Shown piece by piece: positions 1 through 10,845 of a stretch of DNA of 64,000 nucleotides. The stretch is from Chryseobacterium artocarpi. GTDB lineage: Bacteria; Bacteroidota; Bacteroidia; Flavobacteriales; Weeksellaceae. The position numbers and the translations under genes are program-made. The stretch spans positions 1-64,000 of the forward strand of contig NZ_MAYH01000045.1 in the NCBI RefSeq assembly GCF_001684975.1, written 5' to 3'. Within the stretch, counting starts at the first letter, position 1. Each line of letters starts with the position of its first letter. Below the pieces are notes generated by a model. The model was not told where the DNA came from, searched no databases, and saw nothing but the letters and a program-made list of their open reading frames with translations.

Positions 1-69
1 AAAATTTTAAACATATGTTTGAAGGAGTGGGATCCAAGAGTATGAGGGCTGGAGTGTGGGTGGGTTTTA

Positions 70-140
70 TCTTTGGGCTAAAACCTATGTTGAGATTTAT
101 TTAGTAAACGGGCTAAAGCCGGTTCTAGTGAATGGATTGT
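70..140. repeat. REP-like GGGCTAAA repeat
   Basis: Two copies of a GGGCTAAAACC / GGGCTAAAGCC unit lie about 40 bases apart, in the style of short interspersed repeats found in flavobacterial intergenic DNA. The 1-551 stretch has no convincing gene. A 61-codon minus-strand frame crosses it but has no recognisable protein character. Confidence 0.35.
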
Positions 141-375
141 GGTTGGGCATATTTTATTTAAATACATAGGCATGGATTGCGCAGAGAAGTATAGATGTTT
201 TAGGAATATTATATATAATGGATTTAATCCTTCATAAAATGAATGGTTGATCTTATTATACATTATATAGAGGTGAAAGTAAAAGTATTATTGGGTTCAC
301 TAAAAGATAACTAATACGGTGATGAATGCCTATAGTGGAGACTATCGCTACATTACTTATCATTCATTAAAGGCA

Positions 376-495
376 CTTCTCCCCTAGCCCCGATAGAAAC
401 GGCTACCCCACAGCACACGCTGGAGAGGTTTTAGGCTTTGGGATGGAGAGCTAAGCGCGAGGAGTAAAAGTGGAGAGCGGGAATAAGCTCATAAA
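376..495. repeat. Possible interspersed repeat or small RNA remnant
   Basis: This is a GC-richer patch in very AT-rich surroundings. It begins near CTAGCCCCGATAGAAACGG and ends near GAGAGCGGGAATAAGCTC. From memory this resembles a repeat that is common in Bacteroidetes intergenic regions, but only one copy is visible here, so the assignment is weak. Confidence 0.3.
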
Positions 496-551
496 TAAAT
501 GGTGAGAATGAAAAATTAGCATTATTATATATACCTAAAACTATGAGACCA

Positions 552-1598
552 TCAATCAAATAATCTTAACTGCTGATCTTTACTTCCTGTAAAGCCTGTT
601 GTAGATAGTTTTGGAAATTCTTTTCCGTCAAAAAACTTCTTTCTGCCAATTTTAAAAGTTGTATGAATCATTTCAGCAATATTCCCCTCTCCCCTTTGTC
701 TTTCAAAATACCTTTTATCACCAAGTTTTCCACCACGCATGGAACGAATCAGGTTTAAAACTTTTTGTGCTCGGTCTGGAAAATGAGTTTCTATCCAATT
801 AACAAAAACAGGTTCTACAGTATCATTGAGTCTTACCAAGGTATATCCAAATCCTAAAGCTCCTGCATCTGAGATTGACTTCAGAATATTTAAAGGCTCA
901 TCACTGTTCAATCCTGGGATAATAGGCGCCACCATAACATGTACGGGAATTTTATTTTCTGAAAGAAACTCAATTGCTTTAAGCTTATTCATTGCAGAAC
1001 TTGTTCTTGGTTCCATTTTTCTTCTTAATTCTTCATTGATCGTAGGAATACTTAATGAAACGGAGACAAGATTCTGCTCCGCCATTGGAACTAAAATATC
1101 CAAATCTCTTAATACCAAAGCATTTTTTGTCAGAATATTGACAGGATGTCTGTAATCAAGACAGACTTGTAGTAATTTTCTGGTTATTTCAAATTGCCTT
1201 TCTGCCGGTTGATAACAATCTGTATTCCCAGACAACAAAATCGGAGCTGCTTTATAACCTCTTTTTTGAAAAAATTTTTCCAGCAATTCTGGGGCATTTT
1301 TCTTTACCATGATTTTTCTTTCAAAATCAACACCTGCACTATAACCCCAATATTCATGGGTAGGTCTTGCAAAGCAGTAAGAGCATCCGTGTTCACATCC
1401 CTGATAAGGATTCATGGAATATTCCATTGGAAGGTCTTCACTTTTGACCTGATTAACAATAGTTTTGGGGAATACTTCGGTGAAAGAAGTCTTTACAGTT
1501 TCGAAATCTTCATCTTCAGGCTCATAGGTATATCTGTCGAAACGATTGATAACGTTCCGCTGAGCTCCCTGACCTTTTATGAATTTTTCGTTTTGCAT
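552..1598 (-). CDS. PA0069-family radical SAM protein
   Basis: A 348-residue radical SAM protein. The 4Fe-4S cluster motif CEHGCSYC gives C68, C72 and C75 with the CxxxCxxC spacing, preceded by NPYQG, which is typical of the PA0069 / spore-photoproduct-lyase-like (Rv2578c) family. It should bind an iron-sulfur cluster and cleave S-adenosylmethionine to a radical; the substrate is unknown for this family. Length is normal and the ATG at the 3' edge of the open frame is the only good start. It is a single gene with nothing obviously linked: the next minus-strand gene (64 aa) ends 122 bases upstream behind its own terminator. Confidence 0.85.
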   Translation of the reverse strand: MQNEKFIKGQGAQRNVINRFDRYTYEPEDEDFETVKTSFTEVFPKTIVNQVKSEDLPMEYSMNPYQGCEHGCSYCFARPTHEYWGYSAGVDFERKIMVKKNAPELLEKFFQKRGYKAAPILLSGNTDCYQPAERQFEITRKLLQVCLDYRHPVNILTKNALVLRDLDILVPMAEQNLVSVSLSIPTINEELRRKMEPRTSSAMNKLKAIEFLSENKIPVHVMVAPIIPGLNSDEPLNILKSISDAGALGFGYTLVRLNDTVEPVFVNWIETHFPDRAQKVLNLIRSMRGGKLGDKRYFERQRGEGNIAEMIHTTFKIGRKKFFDGKEFPKLSTTGFTGSKDQQLRLFD

Positions 1599-1659
1599 CC
1601 TGATGTAAAATTAGAATGGAATTTTTATAAAATAATGAACTTTAACATTAAAGTTTTCC

Positions 1660-1694
1660 ACAAAAAAAATCCAACACCTAAGAAAAGTGTTGGA
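1660..1694 (-). terminator. Rho-independent terminator of the 64-aa gene
   Basis: An 8-bp perfect stem TCCAACAC / GTGTTGGA with a 9-nt loop. Read on the minus strand it is followed by a run of eight T. It sits just downstream of the small minus-strand gene. Confidence 0.75.
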
Positions 1695-1720
1695 CAAACA
1701 TAATTAAATATATTTTTTTA

Positions 1721-1915
1721 CTACTTCAGCGCGTAAAATTCAACTCCATGAGTTTCATCTTCTTGGTTCTTTTCATCAAAGTGCCTGTGATAATCCGAGT
1801 AGGCATCACTATATTTTTTATCTTTTTTAGTCAAAATTTTCTTAATGCTTATTAAACTTAATACTGCCAAAAGTCCAACTCCCCCTGCCAGTAAAACTCC
1901 AACTTCTTTTTTCAT
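1721..1915 (-). CDS. Small single-pass membrane protein, unknown function
   Basis: A 64-residue protein with one hydrophobic segment (about residues 6-24, VGVLLAGGVGLLAVLSLISI) followed by a lysine cluster and a hydrophilic, histidine/acid-rich tail. The positive-inside rule predicts that the tail is cytoplasmic. No family is recognised. It is supported as a gene by its ATG start, the membrane segment and the strong terminator 27 bases beyond its stop codon. Confidence 0.6.
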   Translation of the reverse strand: MKKEVGVLLAGGVGLLAVLSLISIKKILTKKDKKYSDAYSDYHRHFDEKNQEDETHGVEFYALK

Positions 1916-2089
1916 ATTTTCTTTGATTTATTACAGTATGCATTGCAAAAAGTGTACCTATTTTATTTTTTTAAATTATAAATTTTGTTAACATTAAAGT
2001 TTATTTTTAGGGAAACTGTAATCCTTTATTTTTCTTATCTTTAGAAAAGCAATGGTTTAATTATTGTACTTATTAACAAAAATATTATT

Positions 2090-2440
2090 ATGGAAAATTC
2101 AGAAAACATTGATAGAATGACGACCTTAAGCCAAGTTATGCAAAAGCTCTCCGAAAGAGGAATCCAAAGAGAATTCAGGATGAATGAAAACGGAGAAATG
2201 AAGTTTGAAAATTCTGAAAAAATTTATCAACCTGCTGATTTAACTATTCTGAAGACTTATCGTTTTGAGGGAGACAGCAATCCTGATGACAGTGCTGTGT
2301 TATATGTTTTAAAAGATGATTCAGGAAACCGCGGAATGATTATAGACTCTTATGGTGCAGACAGCAATTACCCAGGGGAAAAATTTGATGAATTCCTTAG
2401 AAACGTTCCTATTCTAGAAAGTAATGAGTTTAATTTTTAA
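2090..2440 (+). CDS. Conserved hypothetical protein (often labelled phosphoribosylpyrophosphate synthetase)
   Basis: A 116-residue acidic soluble protein with no signal peptide or membrane segment. The pattern 'MTTLSQVMQKL..RGI..EF' followed by 'YQPADLTILKTYRFEG' and 'LYVLKDDSGNRG..IDSYG' resembles a small flavobacterial family that databases often call phosphoribosylpyrophosphate synthetase. It lacks the size and binding loops of a real PRPP synthetase, so that name should not be trusted. Function is unknown. It is monocistronic, convergent with the next gene, and shares a bidirectional hairpin with it. Confidence 0.7.
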   Translation: MENSENIDRMTTLSQVMQKLSERGIQREFRMNENGEMKFENSEKIYQPADLTILKTYRFEGDSNPDDSAVLYVLKDDSGNRGMIIDSYGADSNYPGEKFDEFLRNVPILESNEFNF

Positions 2441-2462
2441 ATTCAATACCATACATATTATT

Positions 2463-2527
2463 TTTTAAACCATTAAGAATATCTTGATTATCTATATTCT
2501 AGCCAATCGCTTCTTAATGGTTTAAAA
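2463..2527. terminator. Bidirectional terminator / AACCATTAAGA repeat
   Basis: A perfect 17-bp inverted repeat (TTTTAAACCATTAAGAA and its complement) with a 31-nt loop lies between convergent genes, with T-rich flanks on both strands. The stem core AACCA(T/C)TAAGA recurs at 28613-28640. Confidence 0.7.
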
Positions 2528-2529
2528 TA

Positions 2530-5187
2530 TTATTTCTCTTCAGTGTCTTCTTTCTTTTTAAAGATGTTATTGAAAAACCCTTTCTTTTCTTTCTTTTCTT
2601 CCTGTGGTTCTGATGAAGACTTTTTATCTTTTATCTCTTGTTTAATCTCTTTCACAGACTGCTTCATATCTTTTACTTTAGAGACTGCATTTTTCACTTT
2701 CTCTTCTGTTTTTTCCACATTCTTACCGATTAAAGTTTTCTTTAAACCTTGCTCAATTCCTTTCCAAAAGAGGTTAAAAAAGGATTTTGTTGGATCTCGT
2801 TCCACATTTTCAACGGTCACAGATTCAGGAAAACTTCCGGAGTTTGATTTTAAGAAAACATTTGCAACGGCTGTCAAAAACCCTTTCTTTTCATGATTAT
2901 GCTTGTTCAGAACAGCAATTTTTAAATCCTTATGTTTTAAATTAAATGTTCCGTGTAATCCTTCCGGGTTGCCCTTAAAATTAAACAGCATCTCCTGAAT
3001 AGTTCCTGCTGTAGCTGTCACATGAAGATAAGGTCTGATAAACGGATTGATCCCGTTTGCTGGTAAGTTGGATGTTTTTCCAGCAATTGAAAATCTATCA
3101 CTTTGATCTGCTACATCAAAATTCCAGTTCACAGAAAGTGGCGACAAATTCATGAATGAGCAATCGATTTTAATATCAACTTTGGTAGATTTTCCTTTTG
3201 CCTTAGCAGAATTCAGGTTTTTAACCTTCATATTAAAATTGCTGAAGGTAAGCTTCCCGGGTCCCATACTTTCAGGCGTATCTTCTTCGTAAACTAAAAT
3301 AGAGTTCTTCAGATCCAGATTATTAATATTCATTGGAATTTTGATGGATCGGAGCATTTTGGAATACAGTGCTTTTATTTTGGGATCATCTTTCGGAATT
3401 TTGCTCCTGAAAATATTTGCATCTGCAGATTGGATTGTAACATGAGAAGCATTGATGAATTTGTTTTGAGAAAACAGATCCCAATCTCCCTCTGCTGATA
3501 TCTGCCCTGCTTTCAAGTCATACAAATCTCTCTCAACGGGTATCATTTTGATAAATTGGCTTCTCGAAACAAGAGGTTTCATGCCAAAATTATTGATTTG
3601 AACTTTATTTTTATTCAGTTTTAAAAGACCAACACTAATATTATAAAACTGAGTTTTGTAAGCAAAATTTCTTGTGGTTAAAAAATAGTCTTTTACATTA
3701 AATGATAGGTTTTGATCATTAGGTTTTGTTCCTATCTTGATATCGTTTACAGTAGCATTCAGGTCATGGAATGCCAGTGGTTCTTTTCCTTTATCATAAA
3801 TAATATTTGAATTCTTTAGAGAAACCTTTCTTACAATAACAGATTGTATAATTTCAGAACCTTTATTTTTCTTTGGCTTATTTTCACCTGCTTTAATTGT
3901 CCCATTAAGATTTTCAACGAGGATGTCTTTAATGTCCAGATTCAGTTTTTTATTAATGAATTCCAGTTTATTGATATTAAATGCAATGTGATTGGATTTC
4001 AAATCCATCGTGGTTTTTCCCTTTTCAGAAGAACCGGGTGTAAATGACAAATTGTTGATTTCCCCATTCGTAGGCTTCAAAGCAATACTTCCGACATTAA
4101 TATTCTGGTGATCGGAATATATAATGTCTTTACCAGAGAATGTGAAATCATGATAACCCACAGGAATAATTTGCTCTGATGTTTCTTTATTAAATGTCAG
4201 TTTATTGATATTCAAATTAAGATTGGCAGCAGATAATAGTTTACTTCCGTCTGGTTTATTAATTTGAGCAACCGCATTTTTAAGTTTAATATTTTCTAAA
4301 TTAACCTCAAAATTTATTTTTTTTACTTCTTTTTTCTCTTTTTTAACGCCGGTATTATAAACCGTTAAAAGAGGATTTTGAAATTCTGCATCTGCAAGAG
4401 CAATCTTATTCTTGCTTAAAACAATCTCTTTAAAATCCATTTTCGGGATTGAAAACTCAAAGAGCTGTGTTTTTTTAGGGTAATATTTCTTAAACTGCTC
4501 AAAAGAAAGAAGCGGAATCAGTTTAAAATTTTCAACAGACATTTGTCCGTCAGCAGTATTGATGGTATTAATCGTAACAGCATATACATTATCAGGTCTG
4601 AAAAAGAATTTTTCACCTTTAATACTATATCTGTCAAATACTACAGGCAATTTATTCTCCACTGACTCTTCTGTCATTTGCAGGTTTTCTACAAACAGAT
4701 TGAGTTTTTGAACTGATATAAATTTTTGTTTGGTATGCCTAAAAACAGCAATTTCCCCATCATTAATCCTGATATTTTCAAATAAGAACGGACTTTTTTT
4801 CTTTTCCTTTTTCTTATTAACAGGTTTTGCAAGAATGATATTCAGGTTAGGTTTTGCCAGCAATAGATCTGATGAGCTTATTGTTTTATTAAAAACTGCA
4901 TCATAGATCCCAAAGCGACTTATTTTTAAAGTATCAACAGTTCCCTGAAGACCAATGACGTCTGTATTCTGCGGATCTTTATTATTAACAGAAATTCCGG
5001 TTGCCAGAATGTTCCCGGTACTAAGATCTACATCCAAAGATTTGTAGGAAACTTTATAGTCTGTGTTATTCTTAATATACTCAGGAAGACGGGTTTTAAG
5101 CCAATAATTAAGTCCGAAATTCGCAACAAGAAGTAATCCTGCCAGAATTCCGAAGCCTACTAATAGTCTTTTTACCCATTTTTTCAT
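2530..5187 (-). CDS. AsmA-like (DUF748-type) envelope protein
   Basis: An 885-residue protein with an N-terminal uncleaved membrane anchor (about residues 6-28) and then a long beta-rich region of repeated hydrophobic/polar alternation. Phrases such as 'YKSLDVDLSTGNILATGISV' and 'LKISRFGIYDAV' are typical of AsmA/DUF748 proteins of the inner-membrane-anchored, periplasmic bridge type. The last ~100 residues are lysine/glutamate rich and probably coiled coil. By analogy with the AsmA-like superfamily a role in lipid transport or outer-membrane homeostasis is possible, but that is inference. It is 31 bases downstream of the DUF2797 gene, so the two may be co-transcribed. Confidence 0.7.
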   Translation of the reverse strand: MKKWVKRLLVGFGILAGLLLVANFGLNYWLKTRLPEYIKNNTDYKVSYKSLDVDLSTGNILATGISVNNKDPQNTDVIGLQGTVDTLKISRFGIYDAVFNKTISSSDLLLAKPNLNIILAKPVNKKKEKKKSPFLFENIRINDGEIAVFRHTKQKFISVQKLNLFVENLQMTEESVENKLPVVFDRYSIKGEKFFFRPDNVYAVTINTINTADGQMSVENFKLIPLLSFEQFKKYYPKKTQLFEFSIPKMDFKEIVLSKNKIALADAEFQNPLLTVYNTGVKKEKKEVKKINFEVNLENIKLKNAVAQINKPDGSKLLSAANLNLNINKLTFNKETSEQIIPVGYHDFTFSGKDIIYSDHQNINVGSIALKPTNGEINNLSFTPGSSEKGKTTMDLKSNHIAFNINKLEFINKKLNLDIKDILVENLNGTIKAGENKPKKNKGSEIIQSVIVRKVSLKNSNIIYDKGKEPLAFHDLNATVNDIKIGTKPNDQNLSFNVKDYFLTTRNFAYKTQFYNISVGLLKLNKNKVQINNFGMKPLVSRSQFIKMIPVERDLYDLKAGQISAEGDWDLFSQNKFINASHVTIQSADANIFRSKIPKDDPKIKALYSKMLRSIKIPMNINNLDLKNSILVYEEDTPESMGPGKLTFSNFNMKVKNLNSAKAKGKSTKVDIKIDCSFMNLSPLSVNWNFDVADQSDRFSIAGKTSNLPANGINPFIRPYLHVTATAGTIQEMLFNFKGNPEGLHGTFNLKHKDLKIAVLNKHNHEKKGFLTAVANVFLKSNSGSFPESVTVENVERDPTKSFFNLFWKGIEQGLKKTLIGKNVEKTEEKVKNAVSKVKDMKQSVKEIKQEIKDKKSSSEPQEEKKEKKGFFNNIFKKKEDTEEK

Positions 5188-5218
5188 ATTTGTGATTTGG
5201 TTTGTTTTTTTGTTATGA

Positions 5219-6016
5219 TCAGTTGTTTACATTTAATTCAATTACATATCCTTCATGACCTCTTACATTAATAAAGTTCCCGCCTTCAAATCCAAGATAC
5301 TGTCCTTTAATCCCTGTAAGTTTACCCGTAAATTCCGATTTCTTATCTAAAGTAAATGAATTTACTTTTTCTGGTTTTTCAAAAGGGTAATCAAACATCC
5401 ATAATTCTTCTCCTTCACTATAGAATTTTTGGAAATCGGCAGGAAAATATTCTTTAATTTTCTGTCTGAAATCAGCAAGATCTACTTCTCCTTCAAAATC
5501 ATCCTGAAGCATTTTTCTCCAGTTCGTCTTATCTGCTAAATGATCTTTTAAAGCAACTTCTATCATTCCTGCTTCATAACGATTTTCCGTTCTTGCAATC
5601 GGCAAGGCAAAAGTAGCTCCCTGGTCGATCCATCTTGTAGGAATTTGTGTATTTCTTGTTACTCCTACTTTCACATCTCCGGTATAAGCAAGATAAACCG
5701 TGTGAGGCTGTAGCTGAATTTGTTTTTCTATTTCCAAATCACGTTCTGCAACACCTAAATGCGCTGTAGAAAGCTCAGGACGGATAATGGTATCACTTGC
5801 ATACGGGCTTTCAAAAAAACAGTTTTTACAGAAACCCATTCTGTAGATAGGCTTATCTTCTCCGCAGTTTACACATTGGAATCCGATATGTTTTATGCTT
5901 AACTCTTTCCCTAACAGCTCATTCATATGAATCAAATCTCCTGAAAGATTGAGGTAGTATTGGATAGGTTTAGCATCGTAGCTTGTCATTTTTAATATTT
6001 GCCCTTGAAACTGCAT
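5219..6016 (-). CDS. DUF2797 domain protein
   Basis: A 265-residue soluble protein matching the DUF2797 family. Two CxxC pairs about 20 residues apart (CVNC near residue 48 and CKNC near residue 68) form a likely zinc ribbon. They are followed by the conserved stretch 'HTVYLAYTGDVKVGVTRNTQIPTRWIDQG', whose TGD..KVGVTR part recalls GIY-YIG-like folds. Function is unknown; a nucleic-acid role would be inference. It starts with ATG and is divergent from the epimerase gene, with 90 bases between the start codons. Confidence 0.8.
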   Translation of the reverse strand: MQFQGQILKMTSYDAKPIQYYLNLSGDLIHMNELLGKELSIKHIGFQCVNCGEDKPIYRMGFCKNCFFESPYASDTIIRPELSTAHLGVAERDLEIEKQIQLQPHTVYLAYTGDVKVGVTRNTQIPTRWIDQGATFALPIARTENRYEAGMIEVALKDHLADKTNWRKMLQDDFEGEVDLADFRQKIKEYFPADFQKFYSEGEELWMFDYPFEKPEKVNSFTLDKKSEFTGKLTGIKGQYLGFEGGNFINVRGHEGYVIELNVNN

Positions 6017-6079
6017 ATTATATTTATATTACTTTTTTACGTAAATTTAATGATTATATTTTTCAAAAAGTAAAATTTA

Positions 6080-6087
6080 TATTTTTG
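6080..6087 (+). promoter_or_regulatory. Flavobacterial -7 box of the epimerase gene
   Basis: TATTTTTG matches the Bacteroidetes sigma-A -7 consensus TAnnTTTG. It ends 19 nt before the start codon. No clear -33 TTG is seen. Confidence 0.45.
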
Positions 6088-6106
6088 TGTTAATAAAAAA
6101 CCACAG

Positions 6107-7135
6107 ATGATTTATCTTGTAACAGGAGGCAGCGGGTTCATCGGTTCCCATTTAATTGAACAATTATTAAGAAATGGACATTCTGTCATAAACATTGACA
6201 ATTTTGATGATTTCTACAGCTATCAGATAAAAATTAAAAATACTTTAGAGTCTATTGGTAAAAATTCGGATTTTAAATTCACCAATAAAGAAGATGATAT
6301 TCAGCGTTTGATTTCCCTCTCCCACTCTGATCATTATACTCTTTATTACCAAGATATCAGAGATAAAAAAGGTCTTGAAAATGTCTTTAAAAATCATTCT
6401 ATTGATATGGTAATTCACTTAGCCGCATTGGCAGGTGTTCGCCCTTCTATAGAAAGACCCTTGGAATATGAAGAAGTAAATGTTCGCGGAAGCATGAATC
6501 TTTGGGAACTATGCAAAGAATTCAACATCAATAAATTCATTTGTGCCTCTTCTTCAAGCGTTTACGGAAACAATGAAAAGACACCATTTTCTGAGACGGA
6601 TAATGTAGATAATCCAATTTCACCTTATGCTGCCACTAAAAAGTGTGGCGAAATTTTGGGGCATGTTTATCATAACTTATATAGTATAGATATGATACAA
6701 TTAAGGTTTTTCACTGTTTACGGTCCCAGACAGCGCCCTGATCTTGCTATACATAAATTTACCAAGCTTATTTATGAAGGTTCAGAAATCCCTTTCTATG
6801 GTGATGGAGATACAGCAAGAGACTATACCTATATTGATGATATCATTGATGGAATCATTAAATCAATAATCTATTTGGAAAACAACTCTGGTGTGTACGA
6901 AATCATTAATTTAGGAGAAAGTCAGGTAATTACTTTAACGGAGATGGTAGCAACTATTGAAAAAGTTCTTCAAATGACAGCTATTAAAAAAAATCTGCCA
7001 ATGCAACCTGGAGATGTCACAAAAACAAATGCAGATATTACAAAAGCAAAGGATTTAATAAGCTATAAACCTGACACAGACTTCCAAAATGGCATAAAAA
7101 AATTTGTGGAATGGTTTTTGAGAAAACGACATTAA
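6107..7135 (+). CDS. NAD-dependent epimerase, UDP-glucuronate 4-epimerase-like
   Basis: A 342-residue extended short-chain dehydrogenase. The Rossmann motif GGSGFIGSHL is at residues 7-16, the catalytic serine lies in 'ASSSSVYG' and the YxxxK motif in 'SPYAATKK' (near residue 175). The stretch 'LRFFTVYGPRQRPDLAI' is characteristic of the UDP-glucuronate 4-epimerase / CapI group rather than GalE. It probably interconverts UDP-glucuronate and UDP-galacturonate for surface polysaccharide. No glycan cluster is next to it, so the exact substrate remains unproven. Confidence 0.8.
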   Translation: MIYLVTGGSGFIGSHLIEQLLRNGHSVINIDNFDDFYSYQIKIKNTLESIGKNSDFKFTNKEDDIQRLISLSHSDHYTLYYQDIRDKKGLENVFKNHSIDMVIHLAALAGVRPSIERPLEYEEVNVRGSMNLWELCKEFNINKFICASSSSVYGNNEKTPFSETDNVDNPISPYAATKKCGEILGHVYHNLYSIDMIQLRFFTVYGPRQRPDLAIHKFTKLIYEGSEIPFYGDGDTARDYTYIDDIIDGIIKSIIYLENNSGVYEIINLGESQVITLTEMVATIEKVLQMTAIKKNLPMQPGDVTKTNADITKAKDLISYKPDTDFQNGIKKFVEWFLRKRH

Positions 7136-7246
7136 GTAAATTTCTGACAGGGCTGCCATGCAGTTGGTGACAGTCATTTATAGGAAAAAATTATAAAAAG
7201 AATTGAAAATCAAGTATAAAAAAGTTCATTATACAACCTATTTTTA

Positions 7247-7254
7247 TACTTTTG
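7247..7254 (+). promoter_or_regulatory. -7 box of the DUF2795 gene
   Basis: TACTTTTG matches TAnnTTTG and ends 17 nt before the ATG, the same spacing seen at several other genes in this window. Confidence 0.5.
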
Positions 7255-7271
7255 CAAAAAATTAGAAAATT

Positions 7272-7493
7272 ATGTACTGGACATTAGAATTAGCTTCATA
7301 TTTAAGTGACGCACCTTGGCCAATGACAAAAGCAGAGCTTATTGACTACGCGATCAGAACTGGTGCACCGATGGAAGTAGTGGAAAACCTTCAAGCGATT
7401 GAGGATGAGGGAGAGATTTATGAGTCTATTGAAGAAGTTTGGAGCGACTATCCAACTGACGAGGATTTCCTTTGGAACGAGGACGAATATTAA
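7272..7493 (+). CDS. DUF2795 domain protein
   Basis: A 73-residue acidic protein matching DUF2795: 'ASYLSDAPWPMTKAELIDYAIRTGAP...VVENLQAIEDEGEIYESIEEVW'. Proteins of this family are short helical proteins of unknown function. It lies upstream of secA but is separated from it by a strong hairpin terminator, so it is probably its own transcript. The promoter box and terminator on either side make it a well-supported small gene. Confidence 0.85.
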   Translation: MYWTLELASYLSDAPWPMTKAELIDYAIRTGAPMEVVENLQAIEDEGEIYESIEEVWSDYPTDEDFLWNEDEY

Positions 7494-7503
7494 TAAAGCG
7501 ATA

Positions 7504-7533
7504 AGCTTTAGGCTGCGTGCTTAGAGCTTTTTT
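7504..7533 (+). terminator. Terminator of the DUF2795 gene
   Basis: A 10-bp stem AGCTTTAGGC / GCTTAGAGCT with two G-U pairs and a 5-nt loop, followed by a T6 run. Confidence 0.7.
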
Positions 7534-7551
7534 GCCCTTTTTTATATATTA

Positions 7552-7614
7552 ACTTACACGATAAGCGTGTCATTTAAAACGCTTAAAGCATCTTGCATTA
7601 AGCATAAAGCAAAA
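7552..7614. repeat. Low-complexity self-complementary patch before secA
   Basis: A short hairpin ACACG-ataag-CGTGT is followed by degenerate direct and inverted copies of TTAAGC/GCTTAA/AAAGC up to the secA start codon. It is one of several such patches of differing unit sequence placed before start codons in this window. Confidence 0.45.
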
Positions 7615-7619
7615 AATTT

Positions 7620-10694
<3,075 letters not shown>

Positions 10695-10709
10695 GAAATC
10701 ATTAATCAT

Positions 10710-10757
10710 AATAACAAAAAACCGCTCTGGCATTGACCTGAGCGGTTTTTTGTTATT
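10710..10757 (+). terminator. secA terminator
   Basis: A perfect 18-bp inverted repeat AATAACAAAAAACCGCTC with its complement and a 12-nt loop. The GC-rich core ACCGCTC / GAGCGGT is followed by T6. Confidence 0.9.
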
Positions 10758-10797
10758 GATTGTATAATAATTTTATGATAAAAATCAAATATATTAT

Positions 10798-10828
10798 TTA
10801 TTTAGAATATTTAAAAATAATATATTTG
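10798..10828 (+). promoter_or_regulatory. Promoter and candidate iron-responsive operator of the first TonB receptor
   Basis: The -7 box TATATTTG (10821-10828) is a perfect TAnnTTTG match, 17 nt before the ATG. Directly upstream, 10798-10820 is an imperfect palindrome starting TTATTTAG and ending AAAAATAA. Its position over the -33 region, its palindromic form and the downstream siderophore receptor suggest an iron-repressor site. The repressor identity is inference. Confidence 0.45.
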
Positions 10829-10845
10829 CATAAAATTTGACTTTC

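Noticed and set aside
78..263. 61-codon minus-strand frame
   Set aside because: It runs through the GGGCTAAA repeat area, has no recognisable protein character or promoter, and is most likely chance in AT-rich DNA.
826..1703. Plus-strand frames opposite the radical SAM gene
   Set aside because: They are antisense shadows of a well-supported gene with clear catalytic motifs.
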